Positions 26,988-36,640 of a stretch of 64,000 nucleotides of DNA are shown here, piece after piece; the first letter of the stretch is position 1, and every line of letters begins with the position of its first letter. The DNA lies in contig CP007444.1 in assembly GCA_000632805.1 (NCBI GenBank), positions 3,274,772 to 3,338,771 of the forward strand, written 5' to 3'. Source of the stretch: Dyella jiangningensis. GTDB taxonomy: Bacteria; Pseudomonadota; Gammaproteobacteria; Xanthomonadales; Rhodanobacteraceae. A program made the position numbers and the translations under genes. Under the pieces are notes generated by a model. The model ran no database searches. It was given only the letters and a program-made list of their open reading frames with translations, and was not told where the DNA came from.

Positions 26988-28640
26988 ATGAAGCGATTGG
27001 CCTTATCCCTGCTCGCCCTGTCCGTGTCGTCGGCGCTGTTCGCCGCGACCGCCCCGACCATCGATCCGCATCGCCTGTCGGACGACGTCAAGACGCTTTC
27101 CTCCGATGCTTTCGAAGGCCGTGGTCCCGCCACCGCCGGCGAAAAGAAGACCATCGACTACGTGATTTCGCAGTTCAAGGCGGCCGGCGTGCAGCCGGGC
27201 GGCGACCTCAAGAACGGCAAGCGCGAATGGACCCAGGCAGTACCGCTGCTGCAGTCGGATATCGCGGGCACGCCGTCGCTGTCCTTCACCGTCAACGGCA
27301 AGACGGAAGCCCTCACCCAGGGCCAGCAGATCGCCGTACGCGCGCCGCTGGACGGCTCCAAGGCCGTCTCGCTGAAGAACGCACCGCTGGTGTTCGTGGG
27401 CTACGGCGTGAAGGCGCCGGAGCGCAAATGGGACGACTTCAAGGGCGTGGACCTGAAGGGCAAGATCGCCGTCGTGCTGATCAACGACCCGGACTTCGAG
27501 ACCGGCGTGGGCGACTTCGGCGGCAAGGCCATGACCTACTACGGCCGCTGGACCTACAAGTATGAGGAAGCCGCCCGCCAGGGGGCCGCCGGCATGCTGA
27601 TCGTCCACGAGACGGCGCCGGCCTCCTACGGCTGGGCGACCGTCGCCAATTCCAACACCAACACCCAGTTCGACGTGGTGCGCGATCACCCCGCCAGCGC
27701 ACATACGCCGGTGGAAGCCTGGATCCAGCGCGACGTCGCGGTCGACCTGTTCAAGGCGGCGGGCCTGGATTTCGAAGCGCTCAAGAAGCAGGCGCAGACG
27801 CGCGACTTCAAGCCCGTGGAACTAAAGGGCGAGGGCTTTACAGCCGACTTCAAGGTCAACTCCAAGGTCATCACCTCGTACAACATCGTCGGTCGCATCG
27901 ATGGCACCAAGCGACCGAACGAGACCGTGATCTACAGCGCGCACTGGGATCACCTGGGCGTAGGCGCTCCGGATGCCAAGGGCGACAAGATCTACAACGG
28001 CGCCGTCGACAACGCGACAGGCACCGCGGCGCTGATCGAACTGGCCCGCGCCTTCGCCAGCCAGCCCAAGCCGGAGCGCTCGGTGGTGTTCCTCAACGTC
28101 ACTGCCGAGGAGAAGGGCCTGCTCGGCTCGGAGTACTACGCCTCCAAGCCGCTCTACCCGCTGTCGACCACCGTGGCCGACATCAACATGGATGCGCTCG
28201 ATCCGCACGGCCCGGCGCGCAACTTCACGATCTCCGGCAGCGCCAAGCTCGATCTGCTCGATGAGCTCACCGACACCGCCAAGAAGTCTGGCCTGGTGTA
28301 TTCGGCGGATCCGAAGCCGGAAGCGGGCCACTTCTTCCGCTCCGATCACTTCCCGTTCGCCAAGCGCGGCGTGCCGGCGATTTCGTTCGGCTCGGGCAAT
28401 GACTGGGTGGACGGCGGTCTCGCCGCTGGCAAGGCCGCCGAGGACGAGTACGTGGCCAAGCACTATCACCAGCCGTCCGACGAGTGGCAGGCAAGCTGGC
28501 CGTTCACCGGCATGGCGCGCGACCTGCAGATCCTCTACACGCTCGGCAGCGACCTGGCCAATTCCGATACCTGGCCGAACTGGAGCAAGGATTCGGAGTT
28601 CCGCGCAGCTCGCGACGCAAGCGCCGCGCAGCGCAAATAA
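26988..28640 (+). CDS. Secreted M28-family metallopeptidase with PA domain
   Basis: A 550-residue exported zinc peptidase. A signal peptide (MKRLALSLLALSVSSALFA) is followed by an N-terminal part, a protease-associated insert (LVFVGYGVKAPERKWDDFKG ... GAAGMLIVHETAP) and the M28 catalytic domain. Zinc and catalytic residues are present: SAHWDHLG, GAVDNATG, TAEEKGLLGSEYY, INMDALDP and the late His in HYHQPSDEW. Likely an aminopeptidase acting in the periplasm or outside. Start ATG at 26988; a terminator follows the gene. Confidence 0.94.
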   Translation: MKRLALSLLALSVSSALFAATAPTIDPHRLSDDVKTLSSDAFEGRGPATAGEKKTIDYVISQFKAAGVQPGGDLKNGKREWTQAVPLLQSDIAGTPSLSFTVNGKTEALTQGQQIAVRAPLDGSKAVSLKNAPLVFVGYGVKAPERKWDDFKGVDLKGKIAVVLINDPDFETGVGDFGGKAMTYYGRWTYKYEEAARQGAAGMLIVHETAPASYGWATVANSNTNTQFDVVRDHPASAHTPVEAWIQRDVAVDLFKAAGLDFEALKKQAQTRDFKPVELKGEGFTADFKVNSKVITSYNIVGRIDGTKRPNETVIYSAHWDHLGVGAPDAKGDKIYNGAVDNATGTAALIELARAFASQPKPERSVVFLNVTAEEKGLLGSEYYASKPLYPLSTTVADINMDALDPHGPARNFTISGSAKLDLLDELTDTAKKSGLVYSADPKPEAGHFFRSDHFPFAKRGVPAISFGSGNDWVDGGLAAGKAAEDEYVAKHYHQPSDEWQASWPFTGMARDLQILYTLGSDLANSDTWPNWSKDSEFRAARDASAAQRK

Positions 28641-28667
28641 CCCTTAATCCACGCTTCATCTCGATGA

Positions 28668-28696
28668 ACGGCCCGCAGCGATGCGGGCCGTTTTTT
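28668..28696 (+). terminator. Terminator of the M28 peptidase gene
   Basis: Stem CGGCCCGCA / TGCGGGCCG with a GCGA loop and a run of six T, about 30 nt after the stop. Confidence 0.92.
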
Positions 28697-28874
28697 CATG
28701 TCCGGAACGCCATTTTCACCCATCCATGATTCGTATGACGGCCCAATGGCAGGGCTGCCGCGCCGTCACTTCCAGTTGCGACAAACGCCACGCAATCGTC
28801 GTGTCGGGATAACAGGAAAGTCATGCAGCGACGGCAGGCTATGCCTCCATCACCTCATAACAAGTTGTCGAATC

Positions 28875-29132
28875 ATGCTGGCGCAATACGTCTATCCCTC
28901 GAAATTGGGTCGATTCCGCATCGTCCGCCACGGCCGCCAATGGCGCGTGCTGCAGGATGAGCGCGAAATAGGCCGTCACGAAACCGCCGAAGCCGCCTTG
29001 ATCGCCGCCCGCATTGCCTGCCCCCAGGCACGCCTGCCAGGCAAGCTGGAGCAATGGCGATTCATTCCAGAACTTGCCCTGGCACACTCCCGCGTGTCGG
29101 CCGAGGGCACGCAATGGCCATTGGCAGGCTGA
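28875..29132 (+). CDS. Hypothetical small protein
   Basis: An 85-residue open frame starting MLAQYVYPSKLGRFRIVRHG and containing WRVLQDEREIGRHETAEAAL, then IAARIACPQARLPGKLEQW. The pattern (a short beta-rich start, then a helix rich in Ala and Glu) looks like a real folded protein, but I do not recognise the family. The ATG at 28875 lies in AT-rich surroundings with no strong Shine-Dalgarno. No signal peptide. Confidence 0.55.
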   Translation: MLAQYVYPSKLGRFRIVRHGRQWRVLQDEREIGRHETAEAALIAARIACPQARLPGKLEQWRFIPELALAHSRVSAEGTQWPLAG

Positions 29133-29294
29133 CAGGCCGTCTGCAAAACAGACCCCTGCCGCCATGGAGTGGACAGCGCCCGCAATGCGCCTGCAGCGGC
29201 ACTCGCGCTTCTTCGCAGGAATTTAGGATTCAACCACGTCGATGAGGCGCAGGTATCGCGGAAGCGTGCCCTCAAAGGCCTCGCGCAGACGCTT

Positions 29295-31109
29295 TTACTC
29301 GTGTGCGTTGATGACCGAGAGAAAATCCTTGCCGTAACGCTTGAGCTTCGCCTCGCCCACGCCGCTGATCGCGCCCAGTTCGGCTTCGTTGGAAGGCAGG
29401 GCGCGCAGCATCGCCAAGAGCGTGGCATCGTGGAAGATCACGTAGGGCGGCACGCCATGCTGCTTGGCCAGCTGGGTGCGCAGCTTGCGCAATTCATCCC
29501 ATAGCGGCTGCTCGTAGGCTTCCACGCCCAGGCTTCCACCTGTCACCAGCTGGCTGTCACGGCGCCTGCGCGAGGCCCGTACGGGTCGCGCATCTTCACG
29601 CAACCGCACGGTGCGGTTGCCCACCAGCACCTCGCGGCTGGCCTTGGTGAGTCGCAGCGTGCCGAAGCCTTCCGCGTCGGCTTCGAGCAGCCCCATCGCC
29701 AGCAGCTGGCGGAACACGGAGCGCCACTGCTTGTCGTCCATGTCCGCGCCGATGCCGAACGTGGAAAGGCGATCGTGGCCCAGTTCGCTCATGCGCGAAC
29801 TGTCTTCACCGCGCAGGATGCTGATCACGTGGCCGGACCCGAACCGCTGCCCGCTGCGATACACCGCTGATAGCGCCTTCTGTGCGGGCACCGTGGCGTC
29901 CCAGGTCTTCGGCGGCTCGATGCAGTTGTCGCAGCGCCCGCAGGGGCCGTGGAAAGTTTCGCCAAACGCCGCCAGCAACAACTCTCGACGGCACTCCGTT
30001 GCCTCGGCGTAAGCGAGCAGCAATTCCAGCTTCTGCCGCTCGACGCGCTTGCGATCGTCGGCCGACTCGGACTGCGCAATCATCTGGCTCATCGTCACCA
30101 CGTCCGACAGGCCATAGATCATCCAGGCATCGGCGGGGAGACTGTCGCGGCCTGCACGCCCCGTCTCCTGGTAATAGCCTTCCATGCTGCGCGGCAGGTC
30201 CAGATGCGCGACAAAGCGGACATCGGGCTTGTCGATGCCCATGCCGAAGGCCACGGTAGCCACCATCACCAGGCCGTCCTCGCGGAGGAAGCGGCGCTGA
30301 TGCGCGTGACGGGTCGCTGCATCGAGGCCGGCGTGATAGGGCAATGCATCGATGCCTGCTTCGGCCAGCCACGCCGCCGTCTCGTCCACCTTGCGGCGAC
30401 TGAGCGCGTACACGATGCCGGTTTCCCCGCGGCGCCGCTCGAGAAATTCCATCAACTGACGGCGCGCGTTGTGGCGCTGGCCAACGTGGTAGCGGATGTT
30501 CGGGCGATCGAAACTGGAGACGAACTGGCGCGCCTGCTGCAAGGCCAGTCGCTCGACGATTTCGTCGCGGGTACGCTCGTCCGCCGTGGCCGTGAGCGCA
30601 ATGCGCGGCACGTCGGGAAACCGCTGGTGCAGCACCACCAGCTCGCGGTATTCGGGCCGGAAATCGTGACCCCACTGCGATACGCAATGCGCTTCGTCGA
30701 TGGCGAACAGCGCCACTTCAGTGCGCTCGAGCAGGCTGAGGAAGCGGGGCGTCAGCAACCGTTCCGGCGCCACATAAAGCAGGTTCAATTCACCCGCCAG
30801 CAGGCGTCGCTCGACTTCGCGCTGGTCTTCCGCGCCGAGGCTGGAGTTGAGATAGGCCGCTGCCACGCCGGCTTCGCGCAGCGCATCCACCTGGTCCTGC
30901 ATCAACGCGATCAGCGGGGACACCACAATGCCGATGCCTTGCCGCACGAGGGCGGGAATCTGATAGCACAGCGACTTGCCGCCGCCGGTAGGCATGAGCA
31001 CCAGCGCATCGCCACCTTCGATCAGGTGCTCGACGATGAACTGCTGCTGGCCGCGAAACTGGGTGTAACCAAAAACGCTATGGAGAATATCGAGGGGCGA
31101 GGAAGGCAT
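29295..31109 (-). CDS. recQ: ATP-dependent DNA helicase RecQ
   Basis: RecQ (604 aa) is a 3'-5' helicase of the RecF recombination pathway. Motifs: [14 protein letters not shown] (motif 0), [17 protein letters not shown] (Walker A), [32 protein letters not shown] (Walker B and aromatic-rich loop), [18 protein letters not shown] and [11 protein letters not shown] (motif VI). The zinc-binding Cys cluster is CRRELLL...CGRCDNC, then the RQC winged helix and a C-terminal HRDC domain ([20 protein letters not shown]). Complete. Confidence 0.97.
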   Translation of the reverse strand: MPSSPLDILHSVFGYTQFRGQQQFIVEHLIEGGDALVLMPTGGGKSLCYQIPALVRQGIGIVVSPLIALMQDQVDALREAGVAAAYLNSSLGAEDQREVERRLLAGELNLLYVAPERLLTPRFLSLLERTEVALFAIDEAHCVSQWGHDFRPEYRELVVLHQRFPDVPRIALTATADERTRDEIVERLALQQARQFVSSFDRPNIRYHVGQRHNARRQLMEFLERRRGETGIVYALSRRKVDETAAWLAEAGIDALPYHAGLDAATRHAHQRRFLREDGLVMVATVAFGMGIDKPDVRFVAHLDLPRSMEGYYQETGRAGRDSLPADAWMIYGLSDVVTMSQMIAQSESADDRKRVERQKLELLLAYAEATECRRELLLAAFGETFHGPCGRCDNCIEPPKTWDATVPAQKALSAVYRSGQRFGSGHVISILRGEDSSRMSELGHDRLSTFGIGADMDDKQWRSVFRQLLAMGLLEADAEGFGTLRLTKASREVLVGNRTVRLREDARPVRASRRRRDSQLVTGGSLGVEAYEQPLWDELRKLRTQLAKQHGVPPYVIFHDATLLAMLRALPSNEAELGAISGVGEAKLKRYGKDFLSVINAHE

Positions 31110-31165
31110 CGGGAAATGCTAGCAAATGGAGACCTCTCCCCGGACCTCACAACGCCACGCTCCTG

Positions 31166-31272
31166 TGTAGGAGCGCACCCAGTGCGCGAAAAGCCTACGG
31201 GGCGACGACGCGGCAATCGATGATCACGGCGCCCATGCTGCCCTGCGGTCGCGCACTGGGTGCGCTCCTGCA
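31166..31272. repeat. REP hairpin pair, A family
   Basis: TGTAGGAGCGCACCCAGTGC...and its complement CGGTCGCGCACTGGGTGCGC with TCCTGCA, separated by about 60 nt, between the recQ start and the ATL stop. Confidence 0.85.
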
Positions 31273-31288
31273 CCGGCACGGCCGCGCT

Positions 31289-31639
31289 TCAACCGGGCAT
31301 GCCCCACAGCGCACGATCCAGGTTGGCATCAAGGCCGAAGCTGGCCAGCGGCACTTTTCCATTGCGCACCTCGACGCCTTCCGCCTTCAGGCGCTTGCTC
31401 TGCTCGCGGAACCCCCGGCTGCCTGGCGGGAAGGCGATCTGCCCGCTGGATCGCAACACGCGATGCCATGGCAGTTCCATGCCGTCAGGCACCAGGCCCA
31501 GCGCCCTGCCTACGAGCCGGGCGCGCCCGGGAAGCCCTGCCCTGGCTGCTATCGCACCGTAACTCGCGACACGCCCGCGCGGTATCGCCGCGATGGCGTT
31601 CCATATCTGCTCGTAGGCATCGTCGATAGCGCGTTCCAT
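31289..31639 (-). CDS. Alkyltransferase-like protein (ATL)
   Basis: A 116-residue relative of O6-methylguanine-DNA methyltransferase. The core is clear: IPRGRVASYGAIAARAGLPG (helix-turn-helix), RLVGRALGL, and the active-site motif, which reads PWHRV instead of PCHRV with Trp at residue 58. Such Cys-less proteins bind O6-alkylguanine and hand the lesion to nucleotide excision repair rather than removing the alkyl group. The ATG at 31639 gives the usual short N-terminus. It is divergent from the following small gene. Confidence 0.92.
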   Translation of the reverse strand: MERAIDDAYEQIWNAIAAIPRGRVASYGAIAARAGLPGRARLVGRALGLVPDGMELPWHRVLRSSGQIAFPPGSRGFREQSKRLKAEGVEVRNGKVPLASFGLDANLDRALWGMPG

Positions 31640-31715
31640 GATCTTCAACAGGCCCTTTACGGCAAGTCGTGGCACAGTAGCGGGGCTCTCATTCCCTGCC
31701 AAGGAGACCGCACCC

Positions 31716-32120
31716 ATGCGCCATTTCGAAGCTGTGCGCTCCCATATCGGCGGCCTGCACGAGCTGCGCCACAACGACCCGTACCTGATCAGTTTTGATC
31801 TGTCGCTGCCGCACGATCGCCACCAGGGCATCTACCTGGCGGAGCTGGAAGACGAAGCGGGCCGGCGCTACCTGCGCATCTCCACGCCGGTAGGCCCTCT
31901 GGCGGGCGCTGACCCGCGCCGCTGCCTCCGCTTCAACTGGGAACAGCGCAAGGGCTTCCTGGCGGTGGCGGACCTGGACGGCTCACCCTACCTGCACCTG
32001 TGCGAGAACCGGCCGTACGAACTGCTGGACGCGGCCGAGCTGAAGCGGCTGATCGACGAGCTGGGTGAACTGGGCGATCAGCTGGAGAGGATCGTCGCCG
32101 TCGGCGGCGACGATCTGTAA
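31716..32120 (+). CDS. Hypothetical cytosolic protein
   Basis: A 134-residue protein with no signal or membrane helix. It starts MRHFEAVRSHIGGLHELRHN and contains a beta-rich middle (GIYLAELEDEAGRRYLRIST, PVGPLAG, FNWEQRKGFLAVADLDG) and an acidic C-terminal helix (LDAAELKRLIDELGELGDQL). The fold may resemble type III chaperone- or YbjN-like alpha/beta proteins, but that is only a guess. AAGGAGA lies 8 nt before the ATG, so translation is well supported. Confidence 0.75.
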   Translation: MRHFEAVRSHIGGLHELRHNDPYLISFDLSLPHDRHQGIYLAELEDEAGRRYLRISTPVGPLAGADPRRCLRFNWEQRKGFLAVADLDGSPYLHLCENRPYELLDAAELKRLIDELGELGDQLERIVAVGGDDL

Positions 32121-32132
32121 TCTCAGGTTCTT

Positions 32133-32238
32133 TGTGGGAGCGCACCCTGTGCGCGACAAGCCTACGGAGCGCTGACGCGCCGACCGTCCCATGACGTGCC
32201 GGCGATCTCTGCGGTCGCGCACAGGGTGCGCTCCCACA
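32133..32238. repeat. REP hairpin pair, T family
   Basis: Two perfect arms (TGTGGGAGCGCACCCTGTGC + GCGAC and complement) about 55 nt apart, exactly between the ends of two convergent genes. Confidence 0.9.
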
Positions 32239-32251
32239 GGCCGGTTCCAGA

Positions 32252-33373
32252 TCAGAACAACTCGGCCAGCCGCACGAACCCATAGGCCAGCAGCGCGGTG
32301 ATCGGCAGCGTAAGAATCCACGCCCACACCATGCGCTCCACCACCGACCAGCGGATGGCGTTCCAGCGCTTGGCCGCACCGACGCCCATGATCGACGCGG
32401 AGACGTTGTGCGTGGTCGACACCGGAATACCGAATGCGGATGCGGTAAGAATCACCGCCGCCGAGCTGCCTTCTGCCGCGAAACCATTGATGGGATGCAG
32501 CTTCACCATCTTGTGGCCCAGCGTCTTGATGATGCGCCAGCCGCCGCCGGCCGTGCCGCCGGCCATGGTCAGCGCGCACACCACCGCCACCCATGAAGGC
32601 ACGTCGAAGCCGCCGGTGGAGGAGCCATGGATGCGTAGGAAGCCCAGCCAGGACGGCAGGTGATCGAACTGCCCCGCCGTGGTGGCGCCGGCCAGCGCCA
32701 GGGCAATGATGCCCATGCTCTTCTGCGCGTCGTTCATGCCGTGCGCGAGGCCCATGGCACTTGCGGACACGATCTGCGCCTTGCCGAAGAAAGCGTTGAC
32801 GAAGGGCGTGCGCCCCAGGCGTCGCAAGACGCCGGTACGGCTGGAAAACCAGCTGAGCAACGCGTACAGCGAGCCCATCAACAGGAAACCGATGACGAAG
32901 CCCATCAGTGGCGACACCACCATCGGCACGATCACCTTCGGCACCACGCCCTTGCCTTCCCACCAGTGCGCACCGCCCTGCGACCAGATCACCGCGGCAA
33001 AGTTGTTGCTGGAGGTGGCAATGGCTGCGCCCACCAGGGCGCCCACCAGCGCATGGCTGGAGCTGGACGGCAGGCCCCACCACCAGGTGATGAGATTCCA
33101 AGCGGTGGCGGCCAGCAACGCGCATATGAGCAACTGCGGGCCCGCTTCGATCACATGCGTATCGATGATGCCCGCCGCGATCGTCTTGGCGACGGCGGTG
33201 CCCCACAGGGCGCCGATCAGGTTGGTGATGGCCGCCAGCATGACGGCCTGGCCCGGCGTGAGCACCTTGGTCGCCACGACGGTGGCGATGGAGTTGGCCG
33301 TGTCGTGGAAGCCGTTGATGTAAGTAAAGGCAAGCGCGATGAGCACCACCGCGATGGCGAGACCGATGCTCAT
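32252..33373 (-). CDS. Low-affinity inorganic phosphate transporter (PiT family)
   Basis: A 373-residue membrane protein of the PiT family, a proton- or metal-phosphate symporter. It carries the repeated family signatures: TYINGFHDTANSIATVVATK (N-terminal half) and MGLAHGMNDAQKSMGIIALA (C-terminal half), plus GLPSSSSHALVGALVGAAIA and GIPVSTTHNVSASIMGVG. About ten membrane helices. The start is the ATG at 33373, which begins directly with the first membrane helix. It is 78 nt downstream of a DUF47 gene, the standard partner. Confidence 0.95.
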   Translation of the reverse strand: MSIGLAIAVVLIALAFTYINGFHDTANSIATVVATKVLTPGQAVMLAAITNLIGALWGTAVAKTIAAGIIDTHVIEAGPQLLICALLAATAWNLITWWWGLPSSSSHALVGALVGAAIATSSNNFAAVIWSQGGAHWWEGKGVVPKVIVPMVVSPLMGFVIGFLLMGSLYALLSWFSSRTGVLRRLGRTPFVNAFFGKAQIVSASAMGLAHGMNDAQKSMGIIALALAGATTAGQFDHLPSWLGFLRIHGSSTGGFDVPSWVAVVCALTMAGGTAGGGWRIIKTLGHKMVKLHPINGFAAEGSSAAVILTASAFGIPVSTTHNVSASIMGVGAAKRWNAIRWSVVERMVWAWILTLPITALLAYGFVRLAELF

Positions 33374-33451
33374 GCATGCACTCCGTGCATCGCGACGACA
33401 GCCCGGACCAAGGCCGGGCGGCAACGAGAAGAGAATGTCATCGCGCCGGCC

Positions 33452-34081
33452 TCAGGAGTTCTTCAGCACGATCGAGTAGACGATGTTGCCGACATCGCGG
33501 CACTTGTCGATCGCCTTCTCGATCAGCTCGAACAGATCCTTCGCCAGCATCGCGCGCATGGCGTCGCTGCCTTCCACGTAAAGGTTGCGGTACGGCGACA
33601 GCAGCATGCGATCGCCCTCCGACTCCAGCGTCTGCAGGCGATCCTGCAGCTTCTTCACCGGGTCGATGCGCAGGCCGCGGCGCAGTTCGCCGATCATTTC
33701 GGAGACCACGCCGGTGGCGCGCTCCAGCACCAGTGCGCGGGCGGCGAAGTCTACGCCGGCCACGCGCTCGCTGATGATCTCGTAGCGCTCGGCGAACTTC
33801 TCGATGGTCTTGGGGATCTTGTACAACGCGGAGTTCAGCGCCTCGATGTCCTCGCGGTCGAGCGCGGTGACGAAGGTGTTCACCAGCTCCTCGCTGATCT
33901 GTCCGGCCAATGCCTTTTCTCTTGCGCGCGCGGCGGCAAAGGCGGCCATGACCGGCGCGTGATCCGTCCGCGTGACCAGTTCATGGAGGGCCTTGGCGCT
34001 CTCGCGCGCCGCCTCGGCGCTTTGCTCGAGCAGACCGTAGAACTTGTCGCCTTTGCCGAAAATCGTTTGCAATGAAAACAT
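33452..34081 (-). CDS. DUF47 phosphate-transport accessory protein (PhoU-like)
   Basis: A 209-residue all-helical, cytosolic protein of the DUF47/TIGR00153 family, distantly related to PhoU. It starts MFSLQTIFGKGDKFYGLLEQ and contains the conserved acidic metal-binding helices (TALDREDIEALNSALYKIPK and DLFELIEKAIDKCRDVGNIV). Members sit beside Pit genes and modulate phosphate uptake; the gene order here fits. It is the first gene of the pair. Confidence 0.94.
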   Translation of the reverse strand: MFSLQTIFGKGDKFYGLLEQSAEAARESAKALHELVTRTDHAPVMAAFAAARAREKALAGQISEELVNTFVTALDREDIEALNSALYKIPKTIEKFAERYEIISERVAGVDFAARALVLERATGVVSEMIGELRRGLRIDPVKKLQDRLQTLESEGDRMLLSPYRNLYVEGSDAMRAMLAKDLFELIEKAIDKCRDVGNIVYSIVLKNS

Positions 34082-34248
34082 GCAGTTATTGCCTAGGGTG
34101 CGAGGGCTGAAATGACGGGTATGTTACAGGACGCCCCTGTCGCACCGCATCACGGGCTTCGCGACAGGCTGCCGCGCGCCCGGCGGCCCTCTGGCCTTAC
34201 ACTCCGTCTCATGTCTCCACGCGACCTCCCCCGCTCTGTCCGGCCGCC

Positions 34249-35571
34249 ATGCTGACCGAAATCGCGACCGTCATCGTCCTCTCGCTGTTCAACGGCTTCT
34301 TCGCCCTGTCGGAGATGGCCCTGGTGGCCTCGCGCAAGACGCGCCTGAAGCAGATGTCACGCACCAGCCGGCGTGCCCGGGTGGCCCTGCGCAATGCCGA
34401 GGCGCCGGAGCGCTTCCTGTCCACCGTGCAGGTGGGCATGACCCTGGTGATCCTGATCACCGGCGCGCTCGCCGGCGACGCCCTGGGCGATCACATCGCC
34501 CAGGCCATCCACGGCGGCCGGGAAGCCTGGCTTGAGCCTTACGCCAAGGTCGTTGGCCTGGTGCTCGGCTTCGTGCTGATCTCCTTCATCCAGATCGTGA
34601 TCGGCGAACTGGTGCCCAAACGCCTCGCGCTGTCCGCGCCGGAAAAGATTTCCGGCTATGTGTCGATGCCGATGATGGTGCTTTCGCGCCTCGCCGCGCC
34701 CTTCGTGTGGATGCTCAACCTCTGCAGCGGCCTCATCCTGCGCATGCTCAACGTGCGCCAGCGCGGCAGCGACGCGGCGACGGAAGAGGAAATCCGCCTG
34801 CTGGTGGCCGAAAGCGCCGAGCACGGCATCCTCGATCGCGACGAGCACAACATGGTCAATCGCGTGCTGCGCCTGGGCGACCGCACGGTGGAAAGCGTGA
34901 TGACCCCGCGCACGCGCATCGTCTGGCTGGACCAGAACGCCAGCTACGCAGAGAACGCGGCGACTCTGCGCGATACGCCGTACTCGCGCTATCCGGTGTA
35001 CCGCGGCGACGAGAGCGACATCGCCGGCGTGGTAGAGGTGAAACGGCTTCTCCGCGGCTATGAGCTGGGCAAGCCCGACCTGTTCGGCCAACTGGTCAAA
35101 CCGCTCTTCGTGCCGGCGAAGGCGCGCGCGCTGGATCTGCTTGAAGAATTCCGGGACGCCGAAACCCAGCTCGCCCTGGTGGTGGACGAGTACGGCGACA
35201 TCGTAGGCCTGGTGACGCTCAACGACCTGCTTGCCGCCATCGTCGGCGCCACTCAGCTCGGTGGCAGCGGCCCTGAGGAAAGCCCGCTCATCACCCAGCG
35301 CAGCGATGGCAGCTGGCTGATCGACGGCTCGCTATCCATCGACGACCTGCGTGAACTGCTGCAGGTCGATGCGCTGCCCGGCGAGGAAGAGCACGAATAC
35401 CGAACTGCCGCCGGCATGGTGATGGCCGCCCTCGGCCACATCCCACAGACCGGCGAAGTGTTCGAGTGGCACGGTTTCCGCGTGGAGGTCATCGACCTCG
35501 ACGGCGCCCGCATCGACAAGCTGCTGGTGACGCGCAAGCCGCATATCGATGTGGAAGAAGACGGGTTCTAG
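34249..35571 (+). CDS. HlyC/CorC (CNNM) family membrane protein
   Basis: A 440-residue protein with the DUF21-CBS-CBS-CorC_HlyC layout. The N-terminal DUF21 (residues 1-190) has about four membrane helices and the motif FNGFFALSEMALVASRK. Two CBS repeats follow (VMTPRTRIVWLDQNASYAEN; FRDAETQLALVVDEYGDIVG). The C-terminal CorC_HlyC domain carries DGSWLIDGSLSIDDL and EEHEYRTAAGMVMAALGHIP. The family is involved in magnesium or cobalt homeostasis. Monocistronic, ATG start. Substrate direction not known. Confidence 0.93.
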   Translation: MLTEIATVIVLSLFNGFFALSEMALVASRKTRLKQMSRTSRRARVALRNAEAPERFLSTVQVGMTLVILITGALAGDALGDHIAQAIHGGREAWLEPYAKVVGLVLGFVLISFIQIVIGELVPKRLALSAPEKISGYVSMPMMVLSRLAAPFVWMLNLCSGLILRMLNVRQRGSDAATEEEIRLLVAESAEHGILDRDEHNMVNRVLRLGDRTVESVMTPRTRIVWLDQNASYAENAATLRDTPYSRYPVYRGDESDIAGVVEVKRLLRGYELGKPDLFGQLVKPLFVPAKARALDLLEEFRDAETQLALVVDEYGDIVGLVTLNDLLAAIVGATQLGGSGPEESPLITQRSDGSWLIDGSLSIDDLRELLQVDALPGEEEHEYRTAAGMVMAALGHIPQTGEVFEWHGFRVEVIDLDGARIDKLLVTRKPHIDVEEDGF

Positions 35572-35588
35572 CGCGAGGAATTTCTAAC

Positions 35589-35709
35589 TGTGGGAGCGCA
35601 CCCTGTGCGCGACTGCGGTGCCACGTTCCGTCTTCGGTTATAGGTTGTCGCTTCGCTTCCGCGGTCAATGCTGCGCGCCAGCTCGTCGCGCACAGGGTGC
35701 GCTCCCACA
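35589..35709. repeat. REP hairpin pair, T family
   Basis: Two perfect arms (TGTGGGAGCGCACCCTGTGC + GCGAC and complement) 70 nt apart, between the convergent ends of the CorC-like gene and trmJ. Confidence 0.9.
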
Positions 35710-35729
35710 GTAGGCAGCCATGCGACGCG

Positions 35730-36497
35730 CTACCCCTTCTTGAGCTTCTCGTTCGCAATCGCCGCCATGCGCTGCGCATCCGCGAAAATGCCGTGCATCA
35801 CGCGCAGCTCGCGTTCGTCCGGCTGGGCGCGCTGGAACAGCTTGCGCAGCCGCAACATGATCGTGGTCGGGGCGCGGCCCTTGTGGAAGTCGATGTCGTC
35901 GAGCATCTGCGAGAGGTGTTCGAAGAAGCGTTCCATTCGAGCCGCGTCGGCCGGAGGCTCGGCATCGGCACGCACGGGCGCGGCGACTTCACCCAATGAA
36001 GCCACGCGCAGCTCGTAAGCCATTACCTGCACGGCCTGCGAAAGGTTGAGCGAGCTGAAATCGTCCACGCTGGGGATGCGCACCATCGCGTGGCAGCGCG
36101 CCAGTTCCTCGTTCTCCAGGCCGGTGCGCTCGTTGCCGAATACCAGCGCGACCTGCTCGCCACGGGCGGCAGCGGCCAGTGCGCGAGCGGCGGCCTCACG
36201 TGGGGTGATCTCCTCCAGGTCCACACCGCGGCGACGGGCGGACAGGCCCAGCGCCAGGCTGGTGCCGGCCAGGGCATCCACCAGACCCTCGCTGACCGTG
36301 GCTTGCTCCAGCACGTCGTCGGCGCCAGCGGCCAGGGCCGAGGCCTCGCGGTCCGGAAAACGGTGCGGTGCCACCAGCGCCATGCGGTCAAAACCCATGG
36401 TCCGGATGGCGCGGGCAGCACTGCCAATGTTGCCGGGGTGCGAGGTGCGCACCAGCACGTAACGGATGCGGGCGGCGATGTCAGGAGAGGCGGTCAT
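35730..36497 (-). CDS. trmJ: tRNA (Cm32/Um32) methyltransferase TrmJ
   Basis: TrmJ (255 aa) 2'-O-methylates nucleotide 32 of tRNAs. It is a SPOUT enzyme: motif 1 in [20 protein letters not shown], the knot residues in [17 protein letters not shown], and [20 protein letters not shown] in motif 3. The C-terminal helices ([18 protein letters not shown]) form the tRNA-binding extension found in TrmJ but not in LasT. Start at the ATG 36497. It is divergent from suhB, the usual neighbour. Confidence 0.95.
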   Translation of the reverse strand: MTASPDIAARIRYVLVRTSHPGNIGSAARAIRTMGFDRMALVAPHRFPDREASALAAGADDVLEQATVSEGLVDALAGTSLALGLSARRRGVDLEEITPREAAARALAAAARGEQVALVFGNERTGLENEELARCHAMVRIPSVDDFSSLNLSQAVQVMAYELRVASLGEVAAPVRADAEPPADAARMERFFEHLSQMLDDIDFHKGRAPTTIMLRLRKLFQRAQPDERELRVMHGIFADAQRMAAIANEKLKKG

Positions 36498-36640
36498 GCC
36501 GGGAGAGACTCGTGCAAACGGGCGCAAAGCTTGGAAATTGTGGGCGTCCATGTCAAACCGTTCATCTTGCCCACCTGAACCGGGGCGGCTCCTCTGCTAG
36601 ACTTCGCGGCCGAAACCCCGTTCTTTTGAAAGCCGAAGCC

